A stretch of DNA of 64,000 nt from assembly GCF_000381025.1 (NCBI RefSeq), contig NZ_KB905813.1, forward strand, positions 186,001-250,000, in the 5' to 3' direction. The translations under genes and the position numbers were made by a program. This stretch comes from Streptomyces sulphureus DSM 40104. Its GTDB lineage: Bacteria; Actinomycetota; Actinomycetes; Streptomycetales; Streptomycetaceae. The notes under the pieces were generated by a model. It saw only the letters and a list, made by a program, of their open reading frames with translations. It was not told where the DNA came from and searched no databases. The number at the start of each line of letters is the position of its first letter. Position 1 is the first letter of the stretch. Positions 1 through 7,888 of this stretch are shown piece after piece.

Positions 1-1
1 C

Positions 2-430
2 GGCGCCGGCTACAAGGTGAACGTCATCCCGGGGCAGGCGACGGCGCACGTCGACGGCAGGTTCCTGCCGGGGTACGAGGACGAGTTCCTCGCCGAGCTC
101 GATCGGCTTCTCGGGCCTCGGGTGCGGCGCGAGGACGTCCACGCCGACCGGGCGCTGGAGACCGGCTTCGACGGGGCGCTCGCCGAGGCGATGCGCTCCT
201 CGCTGCGCGCCGAGGACCCGGCGGCGCGGACGATCCCGTACATGCTCGCTGCGGGGACGGACGCGAAGTCCTTCCACGACCTCGGTATCCGCTGCTTTGG
301 TTTCGCGCCGCTGAAGCTTCCGCCCGAGCTGGACTTCGCCGGGATGTTCCACGGCGTCGACGAGCGGGTCCCGGTGGACGCGCTCCAGTTCGGGGTGCGT
401 GTGCTCGACCGTTTCCTCGACGCCTCCTGA
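2..430 (+). CDS. M20 family peptidase, C-terminal part (start lies before the window)
   Basis: This is the tail of a zinc-dependent M20 aminoacylase/carboxypeptidase-type hydrolase; only the last 142 residues are present and the frame is open from the first bases. The fragment starts with the end of the dimerisation (lid) domain, around VNVIPGQATAHVDGR, a typical M20 segment, and continues into the catalytic domain. The late segment AAGTDAKSFHDLGI matches the family region that supplies metal and substrate contacts (GTDA, with GFAPL downstream). The reaction would be hydrolysis of a peptide or N-acyl amino acid in the cytoplasm, but the substrate cannot be read from this part. A strong hairpin follows the stop codon, so the gene is probably the end of its transcript and separate from the chaplins downstream. 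Confidence 0.85.
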   Translation, partial: GAGYKVNVIPGQATAHVDGRFLPGYEDEFLAELDRLLGPRVRREDVHADRALETGFDGALAEAMRSSLRAEDPAARTIPYMLAAGTDAKSFHDLGIRCFGFAPLKLPPELDFAGMFHGVDERVPVDALQFGVRVLDRFLDAS

Positions 431-435
431 GCCCT

Positions 436-482
436 GCGCGCCGACGAACTCCCGCTTCTGGCAGGGGTGTTCGTCGGCGCGC
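436..482. terminator. Terminator hairpin after the M20 peptidase gene
   Basis: A perfect 14-bp inverted repeat (436-449 and 469-482, arm GCGCGCCGACGAAC) with a 19-nt loop begins 6 bases after the stop codon. There is no T-run, which is normal for streptomycete terminators. Confidence 0.8.
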
Positions 483-560
483 CCGCCCTGCCGCTTCCCC
501 CGCAGGTATTTCGATGACGTGTGCCAGTGTGCCCGGAAAGGGTGAACGTTCCGATGGGTT

Positions 561-588
561 CGTAGCCGTATTCCCTCGTCCTCGTTAC
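561..588 (+). promoter_or_regulatory. Candidate sigma-BldN type promoter of the chaplin gene
   Basis: CGTAGC (561-566) and CGTTAC (583-588) are separated by 16 bases and lie about 50 bases before the chaplin start codon. Chaplin genes are known targets of the developmental sigma factor BldN, whose recalled consensus is CGTAAC-N16-CGTTGA. The match is partial, so this is an inference from spacing and similarity. Confidence 0.45.
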
Positions 589-637
589 TCGGGTTGCGGT
601 CCTCGGCTGGGACCGCCCATGCAACGAGGAGGAACAG

Positions 638-871
638 ATGATCAAGAAGGCTGTCGTCACAGTGGCCGCCACCGGCGGTCTCGTGCTCGCGGGTGCGGGC
701 ATGGCCGTCGCGGACTCCGGCGCCGGGGGCGCCGCGCTCAACTCGCCGGGCGTCGCCTCCGGCAACGTCGTGCAGGCCCCCATCCACCTGCCGGTCAACG
801 TCTGCGGCAACTCGATCAACGTCATCGGGCTGCTCAACCCGACCTTCGGCAACACCTGCGTCAACAAGTGA
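638..871 (+). CDS. chpH: Short chaplin, ChpH-like
   Basis: This encodes a 77-residue secreted chaplin, a surface-active protein that assembles into amyloid fibrils on aerial hyphae and spores and makes them hydrophobic. Residues 1-26 form a Sec signal peptide ending in AVAD. The mature part is a single chaplin domain with two cysteines (Cys56 and Cys74) in VCGNSINVIGLLNPTFGNTC, expected to form one disulphide. There is no sorting signal, so it belongs to the short secreted class (ChpD-H), and by sequence it is closest to ChpH as I recall it. A GAGGAGG ribosome binding site precedes the ATG. A strong hairpin separates it from the second chaplin. Confidence 0.93.
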   Translation: MIKKAVVTVAATGGLVLAGAGMAVADSGAGGAALNSPGVASGNVVQAPIHLPVNVCGNSINVIGLLNPTFGNTCVNK

Positions 872-915
872 CGTTCGCGGTTGCCATGTGCCTCACCCGA
901 TGAGGCGGTGACACG

Positions 916-965
916 GGCGGCCTCGGAGCGCGCGCCACGCGCTCCGGGGCCGCCGGCACTTTTCT
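916..965 (+). terminator. Terminator between the two chaplin genes
   Basis: A 17-bp stem (916-932 with 938-954, one G-T pair) closes a 5-nt loop and is followed by CACTTTTCT. It should end the short-chaplin transcript, so the second chaplin may need its own promoter or read-through. Confidence 0.7.
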
Positions 966-1031
966 GGGGGCGGGCGCTTCGCCGACCTCCCCCGTGATTC
1001 GTCCAGTATCAGGCAAGTCAGGGGAAGAACT

Positions 1032-1613
1032 ATGCGACAGGTCACCAAGCAGGGCCTGCTCACCATCGTTGCGGCAGGCGGCGTGCTCGCCATGTCCGGC
1101 GCCGGCACCGCGCTCGCCGACTCCGGCGCCCAGGGGGGCGCAGAGGGCTCGCCAGGCGTGCTCTCGGGCAACAGCGTCCAGGTACCGATCGACGTTCCGG
1201 TCAACCTGTGCGGCAACAGCGTCTCCGTGATCGGGCTGCTTAACCCGACCTTCGGCAACACCTGCCACAACGGCGGCGAGAGCGTCACGCCGCCCGCCGA
1301 GAAGCCGAGCCCCGAGCCGCCGAAGCCGGGTCAGAGCACTCCGGAGGCCCCTCCGGAGCACCCGGCGACTCCGGACAAGCCCTCGACTCCGGCCCAGCCC
1401 CCGGCGCCCGAGCAGCCGGACGAGCAGACGGTGCCGGAGGAGGCTCCCGCTCCCGAGCAGGAGGAGGGGCGTGCGGTGCCCGCTTCCTACGAGTCCCCGC
1501 AGCTTGCGGAGACGGGCAGCGGCTCGCAGATGGCCGTCGTCGCACCGCTCGGCGGCGCTCTGCTCCTGGGCGGTTACGTCCTCTACCGCCGCTCGCGCGC
1601 CGCCGCACGCTGA
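1032..1613 (+). CDS. Single-domain chaplin with proline-rich stalk and sortase signal
   Basis: This 193-residue protein begins with a signal peptide (about 1-29) and one chaplin domain (about 31-80, Cys60 and Cys78, motif GLLNPTFGNTC). A proline/glutamate-rich stalk (about 82-155) follows, then a sortase signal LAETG (158-162), a hydrophobic segment and a basic tail (RRSRAAAR). The protein is expected to be cleaved by a class E sortase at LAXTG and attached to the peptidoglycan. As recalled from S. coelicolor, wall-anchored chaplins (ChpA-C) carry two chaplin domains; this one has a single domain. It sits where chpC lies beside chpH in that species. Start chosen at ATG 1032 behind GGGGAAG. 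Confidence 0.9.
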   Translation: MRQVTKQGLLTIVAAGGVLAMSGAGTALADSGAQGGAEGSPGVLSGNSVQVPIDVPVNLCGNSVSVIGLLNPTFGNTCHNGGESVTPPAEKPSPEPPKPGQSTPEAPPEHPATPDKPSTPAQPPAPEQPDEQTVPEEAPAPEQEEGRAVPASYESPQLAETGSGSQMAVVAPLGGALLLGGYVLYRRSRAAAR

Positions 1614-1691
1614 GTCGCACGCATCGCGCGGGGGAGGGGTCGCACGCGGCCCCTCCCTCTTCGTCTCTCCTCCTCGTCGTGCCGGCCGGGC

Positions 1692-1880
1692 TCACCAGGT
1701 GGGACGCGGCTGGCGGATGATGCGGCGGCGCAGCCGTACCCGCCGGCTCCCGTCCGGGTAGAGGCGGGTGCGGGCGAGCTCCCAGTGGCCGTACTCGGCG
1801 TGCTCGGTCAGGAGTTGGGTCGTGTCCTTGCGCGAGACTCCGCGGGGGACGTACACATCGCGAAATTCGTATTCCGGCAT
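1692..1880 (-). CDS. DUF5703 family small basic protein
   Basis: This is a 62-residue protein beginning MPEYEFRDVYVPRGVSRKDT and ending in an arginine-rich stretch (SRRVRLRRRIIRQPRP). It matches, from memory, the DUF5703 family, which is conserved in Streptomyces and has no known function. A longer reading to 2069 is open but low-complexity, and it would overlap the start of the divergent gene at 1928, so the ATG at 1880 was chosen. No signal peptide or membrane segment is visible. The 47 bases to the divergent gene must hold both promoters. Confidence 0.8.
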   Translation of the reverse strand: MPEYEFRDVYVPRGVSRKDTTQLLTEHAEYGHWELARTRLYPDGSRRVRLRRRIIRQPRPTW

Positions 1881-1927
1881 CTCATCTATTGTGCGGGCAG
1901 TGCCCCTCTGCGGATAGCGTCTACCGT

Positions 1928-2704
1928 ATGTCTGATGCTGCGCAGCCCAGCGCTGCCGATGTACGCGCTGCCGCCGAGGCGGTGAAGGCCGCCCTCGACC
2001 GGCACCTCGAGGCGGTCGAGCGGCGCGCCGAGGTGCCCGAGGGGACCGCCTCGGCGCAGGAGGCCGCATACGAGTCCGCCGTCTATGCCGCCTTCGACGA
2101 GCTTGCGCAGGCAGGCGAAGCCTACGACGAGCTCCTCTACGAAGTGCACGACGAGGTCACCCCGTTCGAGATCCCGAGCGGCGACGGGAGCGCCACCGGC
2201 TATCGCGGCCCGGCGCTCCCGAGTGCGCTCAACGTCTTCGCGCGGCGCGACTACACCGTCGTCGAACCGGAACGGCTGCTCGCCCACGTCGAACGCCTCT
2301 CCGCCTTCGATCCGGAAGCCCCCGACTCCGACGAAGAGGAGGAGGCGGGCGCCGGCGTCCACTCGGCGCTCGGGGTCCTCTTCGGGGAGTACGAGCCCGA
2401 CGAGATCGCCGTCCGCCACAAGGAGTTCGGGCTGGAGCGCGGTGACTCCACGCTGTGGGTCGCCGCGGCCGACGAGCCGGCCGAGCCGGGCGAGTGGTTC
2501 TCGGCCCCCTTCGACCAGGCCGACCAGGAGCGCGTCGTCTGGCGCTTCGACTCCAGCCCGCTCTTCGACGACGAGGACACCGCCTTTACTCCGCTCGGCG
2601 GTCCCGACGAGGACGACTACGAACCGCTCGACGACTTCGACGACGGCGAGGACCTCGAGGCCGAGGGGGAGTTCGACCGGAGCGAGGGAGGCACCGGAAG
2701 GTAG
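1928..2704 (+). CDS. Acidic conserved hypothetical protein
   Basis: This 258-residue protein begins MSDAAQPSAADVRAAAEAVKAALDRH. Residues about 8-75 look alpha-helical, with many Ala and Glu (EAVERRAEVPEGTASAQEAAYESAVY). The middle carries hydrophobic segments such as PALPSALNVFARRDYTVVEPERLLAHVE, and the last 60 residues are strongly acidic (DDEDTAFTPLGG, DEDDYEPLDDFDDGEDLEAEGEF). No enzyme motif, signal peptide or membrane helix is seen, so it is presumably cytoplasmic. I do not recognise a family with certainty; similar acidic proteins occur near chaplins in streptomycetes. The ATG at 1928 was preferred over an upstream start at 1889, which would overlap the divergent promoter region. Confidence 0.75.
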   Translation: MSDAAQPSAADVRAAAEAVKAALDRHLEAVERRAEVPEGTASAQEAAYESAVYAAFDELAQAGEAYDELLYEVHDEVTPFEIPSGDGSATGYRGPALPSALNVFARRDYTVVEPERLLAHVERLSAFDPEAPDSDEEEEAGAGVHSALGVLFGEYEPDEIAVRHKEFGLERGDSTLWVAAADEPAEPGEWFSAPFDQADQERVVWRFDSSPLFDDEDTAFTPLGGPDEDDYEPLDDFDDGEDLEAEGEFDRSEGGTGR

Positions 2705-2817
2705 CGGTTGCGCGCGGCCGGGTCCGCGCGCGGGGAGAACACGGGTGCGCTGCGGCCGCCCGCCGGGAGGCGCCGGCGGGCGGCCGACGTGTGTGCGGCG
2801 GTGCGGTCGTGCGCGGG

Positions 2818-3351
2818 TCAGGTGTCGGCGGGGCCCCGGCCGTCGCCGTCCGGGTCGAGTCTCCTGAAGCCCGGGTGGATGTCGGCGGAGAGGCCCTGCG
2901 CGGCGGCGACCCGGCCGAGGAGGCCGTTGAGCAAGAGCTGCTCCTCCGGGTCGAGGGCGGCGAGGAACTCGGACTCGTGCTGCTCGGCGGCGCGGTGGAT
3001 CTCGGTGAGGACGCGGCGGCCGGCCTCGGTCGGGTAGAGCGACTGGTAGCGCCGGTCGTTGGGGTTGCGCCTGCGTTCGACGAGCCCGCGCTGCTCCAGC
3101 GTGTCGAGGAAGGGCACGAAGCGACTCGGCGTCATGCCGATCATCCGGGCCACCTCCTGCTGGTGGTGGCCGGGGGAGCGGGCGAGCAGGCGCAGCAGGC
3201 CGGCCTGCGGCGGCGTCAGGTCGAGCTCGCTTATTCGCCGCGCGAAGCTCTGGGCCGCGAACTCGCCGAGCTGCGTGAGCAGGAAGGTCGCCCGGCGGGT
3301 GGTGCCGTCCGGCCCGGCGGCGGGGGCAGGACGCTCAGACGATGTGGTCAT
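2818..3351 (-). CDS. MarR family transcriptional regulator
   Basis: This is a 177-residue winged-helix regulator. The DNA-binding part spans about residues 45-105: LTPPQAGLLRLLARSPGHHQ, then the recognition region QQEVARMIGMTPSRFVPFLD, then the wing with GLVERRRNPNDRRYQSLYPT, where the DRR motif is typical of MarR proteins. Dimerisation helices flank this core. It is divergent from a membrane-protein gene with an 83-base gap, the usual arrangement for a MarR repressor and its target. The start at 3351 gives MTTSSERPAP; longer readings lack family similarity. The ligand is unknown. Confidence 0.88.
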   Translation of the reverse strand: MTTSSERPAPAAGPDGTTRRATFLLTQLGEFAAQSFARRISELDLTPPQAGLLRLLARSPGHHQQEVARMIGMTPSRFVPFLDTLEQRGLVERRRNPNDRRYQSLYPTEAGRRVLTEIHRAAEQHESEFLAALDPEEQLLLNGLLGRVAAAQGLSADIHPGFRRLDPDGDGRGPADT

Positions 3352-3434
3352 GAGAAAAAGCCTAACCCTTGTCAACGATGTCCCGTGTGGAACTATATTG
3401 GTAGCGAAATGATGCCGAGGGAAGGGGAGTTGCG

Positions 3435-4169
3435 ATGACTGCCGGTTCGACGGGAGACGTGGCAGCGGAGCCGCGGGCGCCGCAGACGGGTAACGACGCA
3501 AGGAGGCGGGGCCAGTCGGGTCCGCCGCTGTGGATTCCGGCGCTGGCCTTCGCGGGCCTGATGATCGTCTCCGTGGTGCTGGCGAGCTCGATGCCCCAGC
3601 CCTCGGCCTCCGCGAGCGAGGCGCTGGAGTACTTCCGCGACAACGAGACGGCAGCACGGGTCGCCGGCATCCTCCAGTTCGGTGCGGCCTTCCCGCTCGC
3701 CATCTGGACCGCCGTCGTCTACCGGCGCCTTCGCCGCCTCGGCGTGACGGCCCCGGGACCCGCCATCGCGCTGGTCGGCGGCGTGATGTCGGCGGTGCTG
3801 ATGGCGCTGTGCGGGGTGCTCGGCTGGACGGCCTCCCGGGCCGCCTCCCTCGACAGCCCGGAACTCGCCCGCGTACTCGCCGACTTGATGTTCGCAGCCG
3901 GCGGCCCTGCACACGTGGTGCCGTTCGGCCTGCTCCTCGCGGGTGTGGCGGTGCCGGCGCTGCTCGTGCGGCTGACGCCGACCTGGTTCGCCTGGACCGG
4001 GATCGTGCTCGCTGCCGTCGCGGTCCTCGGGACGCTCGCGCTGTTCGACACCGCGTTCGGCATCCCGCTGCCGATCGCGCGGTTCGGCGGCCTGATCTGG
4101 CTCGTCGCGGCGAGCGTGCTCCTGCCGCGCGAGCGCCAGCGGAGGACCGCACCGCAGGCGGCGGGCTGA
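3435..4169 (+). CDS. Multi-pass membrane protein, probable MarR target
   Basis: This 244-residue protein has a polar N-terminus (about 1-30) and roughly six hydrophobic helices: WIPALAFAGLMIVSVVLASS, a second near GILQFGAAFPLAIWTAVVY, then [57 protein letters not shown] and GGLIWLVAASVLL. It resembles DUF4386-type or related small integral membrane proteins, but no transport or enzyme motif is visible. GGGGAGTTGCG lies just before ATG 3435. It is divergent from the MarR gene and likely repressed by it; a role in stress or solute tolerance is only a guess. Confidence 0.75.
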   Translation: MTAGSTGDVAAEPRAPQTGNDARRRGQSGPPLWIPALAFAGLMIVSVVLASSMPQPSASASEALEYFRDNETAARVAGILQFGAAFPLAIWTAVVYRRLRRLGVTAPGPAIALVGGVMSAVLMALCGVLGWTASRAASLDSPELARVLADLMFAAGGPAHVVPFGLLLAGVAVPALLVRLTPTWFAWTGIVLAAVAVLGTLALFDTAFGIPLPIARFGGLIWLVAASVLLPRERQRRTAPQAAG

Positions 4170-4180
4170 ACGGGCGGGAT

Positions 4181-4203
4181 GCCCGCGCGCTCTTCGCGCG
4201 GGC
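4181..4203. terminator. Bidirectional hairpin between convergent genes
   Basis: GCCCGCGCG (4181-4189) and CGCGCGGGC (4195-4203) form a perfect 9-bp stem with a 5-nt loop. The hairpin lies between the convergent membrane-protein and TetR genes. Confidence 0.7.
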
Positions 4204-4223
4204 CGGAGGCAGGGGAGGTGGAC

Positions 4224-4862
4224 TCAGGTGTGCGCGGGAAGCCACTCGTCGAGAAGGACGAAGACCATCCGCTCCATGCGCGAGGCCGCCTGCTCGGTGC
4301 TGCTCCCGGGCTCGCAGAGCAGGTCGAAGGTCTCGAAGCTCGTCAGCGTGAAGAGCATCAGGCACAGCTCGTCGCGCTCGTCGGGGGTGGTCTCGGCGCC
4401 GGTCTCCGCCGTCAGTCTGTCGATGAGGGTGCGCAGCCCGACGCGTCGGCGCTCGCCGCGGTGGCGGAGCGTCTCCTCCAGGTCGGCGTCGATCACCGCG
4501 AGGCCGCGGAGGCGGCGGAGCGCCGTGCGCGCGGAGGAGTAGAAGCCGGCGAAGACGGCGATGAACTTCGCGAGGGCGGTGCGTGCGTCGGTGGCTGAGG
4601 CGAAGACGTCGCGGACTCCGCCCATGCCGCCCCGCGCGGCGAGGTCGTCGAAGAGCGACTCCAACAGACCGGTGCGCGACTCGAATTGGTAGTAGACCGT
4701 CATCCGGGCGACGCCCGCCTGGCGCGCGACCGCCTCCATGCTGAAGGCGCCGGGGCCCTTGTCGCCGGTGAGGAGCTCTCCGGCGGCGGTGAGGATCTTG
4801 GTCCGGGTCTGCTCGGTCGCTGCCGCTTGGCGCTGGCCTGTGCGGTAGGGGCGAGGCGTCAT
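4224..4862 (-). CDS. TetR/AcrR family regulator
   Basis: This is a 212-residue regulator. The helix-turn-helix spans about residues 20-65: RTKILTAAGELL, FSMEAVARQAGVARMTVYYQ and FESRTGLLESLFDDLAARGG, the normal TetR pattern. The C-terminal ligand domain is all-helical, with no motif that names the ligand. The start at 4862 is supported by GGAG eight bases upstream on the minus strand; a start at 4883 lacks this. It is divergent from a quinone-oxidoreductase gene, with an AT-rich imperfect inverted repeat in between that is probably its operator. A related palindrome near 27.76 kb suggests that it may also control the exporter there. Confidence 0.88.
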   Translation of the reverse strand: MTPRPYRTGQRQAAATEQTRTKILTAAGELLTGDKGPGAFSMEAVARQAGVARMTVYYQFESRTGLLESLFDDLAARGGMGGVRDVFASATDARTALAKFIAVFAGFYSSARTALRRLRGLAVIDADLEETLRHRGERRRVGLRTLIDRLTAETGAETTPDERDELCLMLFTLTSFETFDLLCEPGSSTEQAASRMERMVFVLLDEWLPAHT

Positions 4863-4904
4863 GGCTCGGCTCCAGTAAGACAAAGGGGTGGTCGCGGCAT
4901 TCTA

Positions 4905-4925
4905 TTGTATGGCCAGTCTATATAA
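4905..4925. promoter_or_regulatory. Candidate TetR operator between divergent genes
   Basis: TTGTATGG (4905-4912) and CTATATAA (4918-4925) form an imperfect inverted repeat with 6 of 8 bases symmetric and a 5-base spacer. It lies in the AT-richest part of the TetR/oxidoreductase intergenic region and overlaps TATATAAAAT, a likely -10 area. It was recognised by symmetry and position only. Confidence 0.45.
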
Positions 4926-5081
4926 AATCGAGGGGTGCGCCTGGCTGCGCAACTGCCGCACACCCCGCCCGACTTCACACGCGCGACGACGGGAGGCGGG
5001 GCCGGGCGCGAGGTACGGCGGTTCACCCGCTGCTCCAACTCGGGTGCACAGTCGACGTATTGCTCTCACGGGAGGTAGCAG

Positions 5082-6107
5082 ATGACGTATCGCCACATGA
5101 GCGTCGCCCAGTTGGGCGGAGCCGACGTACTGCGCTGGCGCGAGGCCGCATTACGGGCGCCGGGGCCGGGGGAGGCCCAGGTGCGCGTGGAGGCGTGCGG
5201 GGTCTCGTACGGGGACGTGCTGCTGCGGGCAGGTGTGATCCCCGGTGGTCCGAAGCGCCCGTTCACTCCGGGGTACGACCTCGTCGGCGAGGTGGCGTCG
5301 GTCGGTCCGGGGGTCACCTCCGTACGGGTCGGGCAACGTGTCACCGCGCTGGTGCGCAGCGGCGGCTACGCCGAGTATGCGAACGTGGCGGAGGAGCGCC
5401 TGGTGCCGCTCCCCGAGGGGGTCGACTCGGTCTCGGCCGCGGCCGCCGTCCTCAACTACTTCATCGCGTACCAGATGCTCCACCGCGTGGCCCGCGTCGG
5501 GCGCGGCGGCACCATTCTCGTACACGGCGCCTCAGGCGGCGTCGGCACCGCCTTCCTCGAACTCGCAGGCGTCGCAGGGGTGACGTGCTACGGCACCTGC
5601 TCGGCGAAGCGGTTCGAGCAGGTGCGGGAGCTCGGCGGGCACCCCATCGACCGGGACGCCGAGGACTTCACCGAGGTGGTCAGGCGCTTGCCGCAGGGGC
5701 AGGTCGACGCGGTCTTCGACCCCGTCGGCGGCGGGCACTTCCGGCGCTCGTACCGGACGATCGGGAAGGGCGGGGCGCTCGTCGCCTACGGGCAGAACGC
5801 GGCGCTCCGCGGCGACCGCGCCGACCGGCTCGTGGGGGCGCGCGGCTTCCTCGGCGGGATCGTGCTGCCGAAGCTCGTGCCGGACGGCAGGCGCACGGTC
5901 TTCTACAACGCCTGGAGCCTGGAGAAGGAGCAACCCGCTGCGTACAGGCAGGACATGGAGGCGGTGCTCGACCTGCTGGGACGCGACCGCATCCACCCCC
6001 GGGTCGGGCGGACGACGCCGCTGAGCGAGGCGGCGGAGGCGCAGCGGGCGATGGAGCGGGCCGAGGTCGGCGGGAAGATCGTGCTCGTCACGGGCTCCCG
6101 CGCATGA
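5082..6107 (+). CDS. Zinc-independent MDR family NADPH:quinone oxidoreductase
   Basis: This 341-residue protein is a medium-chain dehydrogenase of the quinone-reductase type. The N-terminal GroES-like domain (about 1-125) carries the substrate side (VRVEACGVSYGDVLLRAGV, TPGYDLVGEVASVG). The nucleotide-binding domain has the glycine motif GASGGVGTAFLELA at about 151-164. The zinc ligands of alcohol dehydrogenases are absent. It would reduce quinones or enones with NADPH in the cytoplasm. GGAGGT sits ahead of ATG 5082. Codon 24 is TTA (5151-5153), so translation should depend on the bldA leucyl-tRNA. It is probably regulated by the divergent TetR protein. Confidence 0.9.
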   Translation: MTYRHMSVAQLGGADVLRWREAALRAPGPGEAQVRVEACGVSYGDVLLRAGVIPGGPKRPFTPGYDLVGEVASVGPGVTSVRVGQRVTALVRSGGYAEYANVAEERLVPLPEGVDSVSAAAAVLNYFIAYQMLHRVARVGRGGTILVHGASGGVGTAFLELAGVAGVTCYGTCSAKRFEQVRELGGHPIDRDAEDFTEVVRRLPQGQVDAVFDPVGGGHFRRSYRTIGKGGALVAYGQNAALRGDRADRLVGARGFLGGIVLPKLVPDGRRTVFYNAWSLEKEQPAAYRQDMEAVLDLLGRDRIHPRVGRTTPLSEAAEAQRAMERAEVGGKIVLVTGSRA

Positions 6108-6229
6108 GGAGCAGCCGGACGGGGCCGGACGCCTGCGCGGTGCGCATGGCGTCCGACCCCGACCGGCGCTCGGTGCGGGTCGAACGACCCGGCGAGCGTG
6201 CCCGGTTGCTGCGCCGGTGCACCGACCGG

Positions 6230-6886
6230 TCAGCTACCGAGGCCCGCTTGCCGGGCCCTGATGACCGCCGTGGTGCGGTCGGTGACGTGGAGCTTGGCGA
6301 AGATCTGCGAGAGGTAGTTGCGGATGGTCTTGGCGGAGAGGCCGAGCTCCGCTGCGATACGGCTGTTGCTCTTCCCGTCCGCCAGCATGGTGAGCACGCT
6401 CCGCTCCCTGCCGGTGAGTTGGGGGAAGGGGTGCTCCTGTACGGGGGGCTGCTTGAACCTGGCGAGGAGGTAGTCGGCGACCTCGGGGCCGAAGAGGACG
6501 CCGCCGTACCCCACTTCGAAGACGGCGCGGTGTATCTCCTCCGGGTGGGCGCCCTTCATCAGGTAGCCCCGGGCGCCGGCGCGGATGGCGGCGGCGATGT
6601 TCTTCGAGGTGTCGTCGGCGGTGAGGACCACGACGCCGGTCTCCGGGCACCTGGCCTGGAGCAGTCTCGCCGCCTCGATGCCGTTGAGTCCCGGCATGCT
6701 GATGTCCATCAGGACGACGTCGGGGTGCATCTCCACGCACGCAGCCGCGACGTCGCTTCCGTCGGCGACCTCACCGACGACCTGAAGGCCGTCGCACCCC
6801 TCGATGAGCTGCCGCAGGCCCTGGCGGTAGAGCGGGTGGTCGTCTGCGATGAGGACGCGCAGATATCGGGTGGACATGGCATTCAT
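6230..6886 (-). CDS. NarL/FixJ family response regulator
   Basis: This is a 218-residue two-component response regulator. The receiver domain (about 8-125) has the acidic pair in LIADDHPLYRQGL, the phosphoacceptor Asp in PDVVLMDISMPG, the conserved Thr in VVLTADDTS and the Lys in GYLMKGAHPEE. The C-terminal LuxR helix-turn-helix (about 150-215) reads LTGRERSVLTMLADG, NSRIAAELGLSAKTIRNYLS and QIFAKLHVTDRTTAVI. GAGGAG seven bases before the start supports ATG 6886. Its partner kinase lies directly upstream on the same strand, 126 bases away. The pair borders the polyketide cluster and may regulate it. Confidence 0.92.
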   Translation of the reverse strand: MNAMSTRYLRVLIADDHPLYRQGLRQLIEGCDGLQVVGEVADGSDVAAACVEMHPDVVLMDISMPGLNGIEAARLLQARCPETGVVVLTADDTSKNIAAAIRAGARGYLMKGAHPEEIHRAVFEVGYGGVLFGPEVADYLLARFKQPPVQEHPFPQLTGRERSVLTMLADGKSNSRIAAELGLSAKTIRNYLSQIFAKLHVTDRTTAVIRARQAGLGS

Positions 6887-7012
6887 CGCTGTACTCCTCG
6901 GTTGGTCGGCGCCGCGTTCGTCCGCCGGCGCACCTGTCGGGGCAGGCGCGGGCAGGAGGCAACGGGGCAGGAAGAAGGAGGGCGAGAAGGAGGTCGGGGA
7001 TCGCGGGCGTGG

Positions 7013-7888
7013 TCAGTGGACGGGTAGGGGGAGCCGCACCCGTACGACGGTGCCGTGCGGTTGGCGGTGCGTCACGCTGAAGGTGCCGCCCTGCTCGCGT
7101 GCCTCGCGGCACATCGAAGGCAGGCCGAGGCCCGAGGTGGCGTCGCTCGCGATGCCGACACCGTCGTCGGTGACGGTGAGGCACACGGTGTTCCGGCTCA
7201 CCGTCAGGTCGGTGTGGCAGTGCTCGGCACCCGAGTGGCGCGCCGCGTTGGCCACGGCTTCGCCCGCGACGCCGCGGAGCGCCGACTGGAGGCGCGGCGG
7301 AAGGGCCGACACGTCCCCGGTGATCTGGTAGGTGAAGTGCGTCCGGCCGGCCGACGCCTGCGAGAGCGCTTTGGTGTGCATCTTCAGAAAGCCGGCGAGG
7401 TCGGTGCGCTCGCGCGTGGGTCTGTGCCCGCGGCGCGGTGCGTAGCGCAGGCTGCGCAGGGTGTGGCGGAGCTCCTCGAGCGAGCTGTTCACGTCGTCGA
7501 CGGACTCGGTGAACAGTTCCGCGGCCTGTTCCGGGCGGTCCCGGACGAGCAATACCGCACTCTGCATGCGGAGTTGCAGGGCCGCGAGGTTGGGCGAGAG
7601 CGAGTCGTGGAGCGTCTGCGCTAATCGGTGGCGCTCCTCGCGGCGTGCCTGGTCGATGTCGTGCGGACGAGGTCGGGAGCTCGCACTCCGGCCGCGTCCC
7701 GGCAGCGTGCGCCTGGGGCGCCAACGCAGCATCCACAGGATTAGGGCGAGGCCGCCGAACGCCAGCGCCGCCAGCGTCGACCTCTCCGGTCGGTCGCTGA
7801 CCCGGGAGACGGAGCGGGTCAACTCGCGCGTCAGCGCGCCCGATCGGTTTCCGCCCCTTTTTGCAGGTCTGCCAACTAGGTCATGCAT
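7013..7888 (-). CDS. NarL-type sensor histidine kinase lacking a sensor domain
   Basis: This is a 291-residue kinase. After about 35 polar residues there is one membrane segment (LAALAFGGLALILWMLRW), then a HisKA_3 dimerisation/phosphoacceptor region with RLAQTLHDSLSPNLAALQL, in which the His of LHDS is phosphorylated. A HATPase domain follows, with the N-box EAVANAARHSGA and G-box DDGVGIASDATSGLGL. There is no extracellular or PAS/GAF sensor domain, so the signal must act through the membrane segment or a partner. Codon 89 is TTA (7622-7624 on the plus strand), inside the HisKA_3 region, pointing to bldA dependence. ATG 7888 was chosen with GGGGGA upstream; an open extension to 7942 looks non-coding. 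It phosphorylates the regulator encoded downstream. Confidence 0.88.
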   Translation of the reverse strand: MHDLVGRPAKRGGNRSGALTRELTRSVSRVSDRPERSTLAALAFGGLALILWMLRWRPRRTLPGRGRSASSRPRPHDIDQARREERHRLAQTLHDSLSPNLAALQLRMQSAVLLVRDRPEQAAELFTESVDDVNSSLEELRHTLRSLRYAPRRGHRPTRERTDLAGFLKMHTKALSQASAGRTHFTYQITGDVSALPPRLQSALRGVAGEAVANAARHSGAEHCHTDLTVSRNTVCLTVTDDGVGIASDATSGLGLPSMCREAREQGGTFSVTHRQPHGTVVRVRLPLPVH

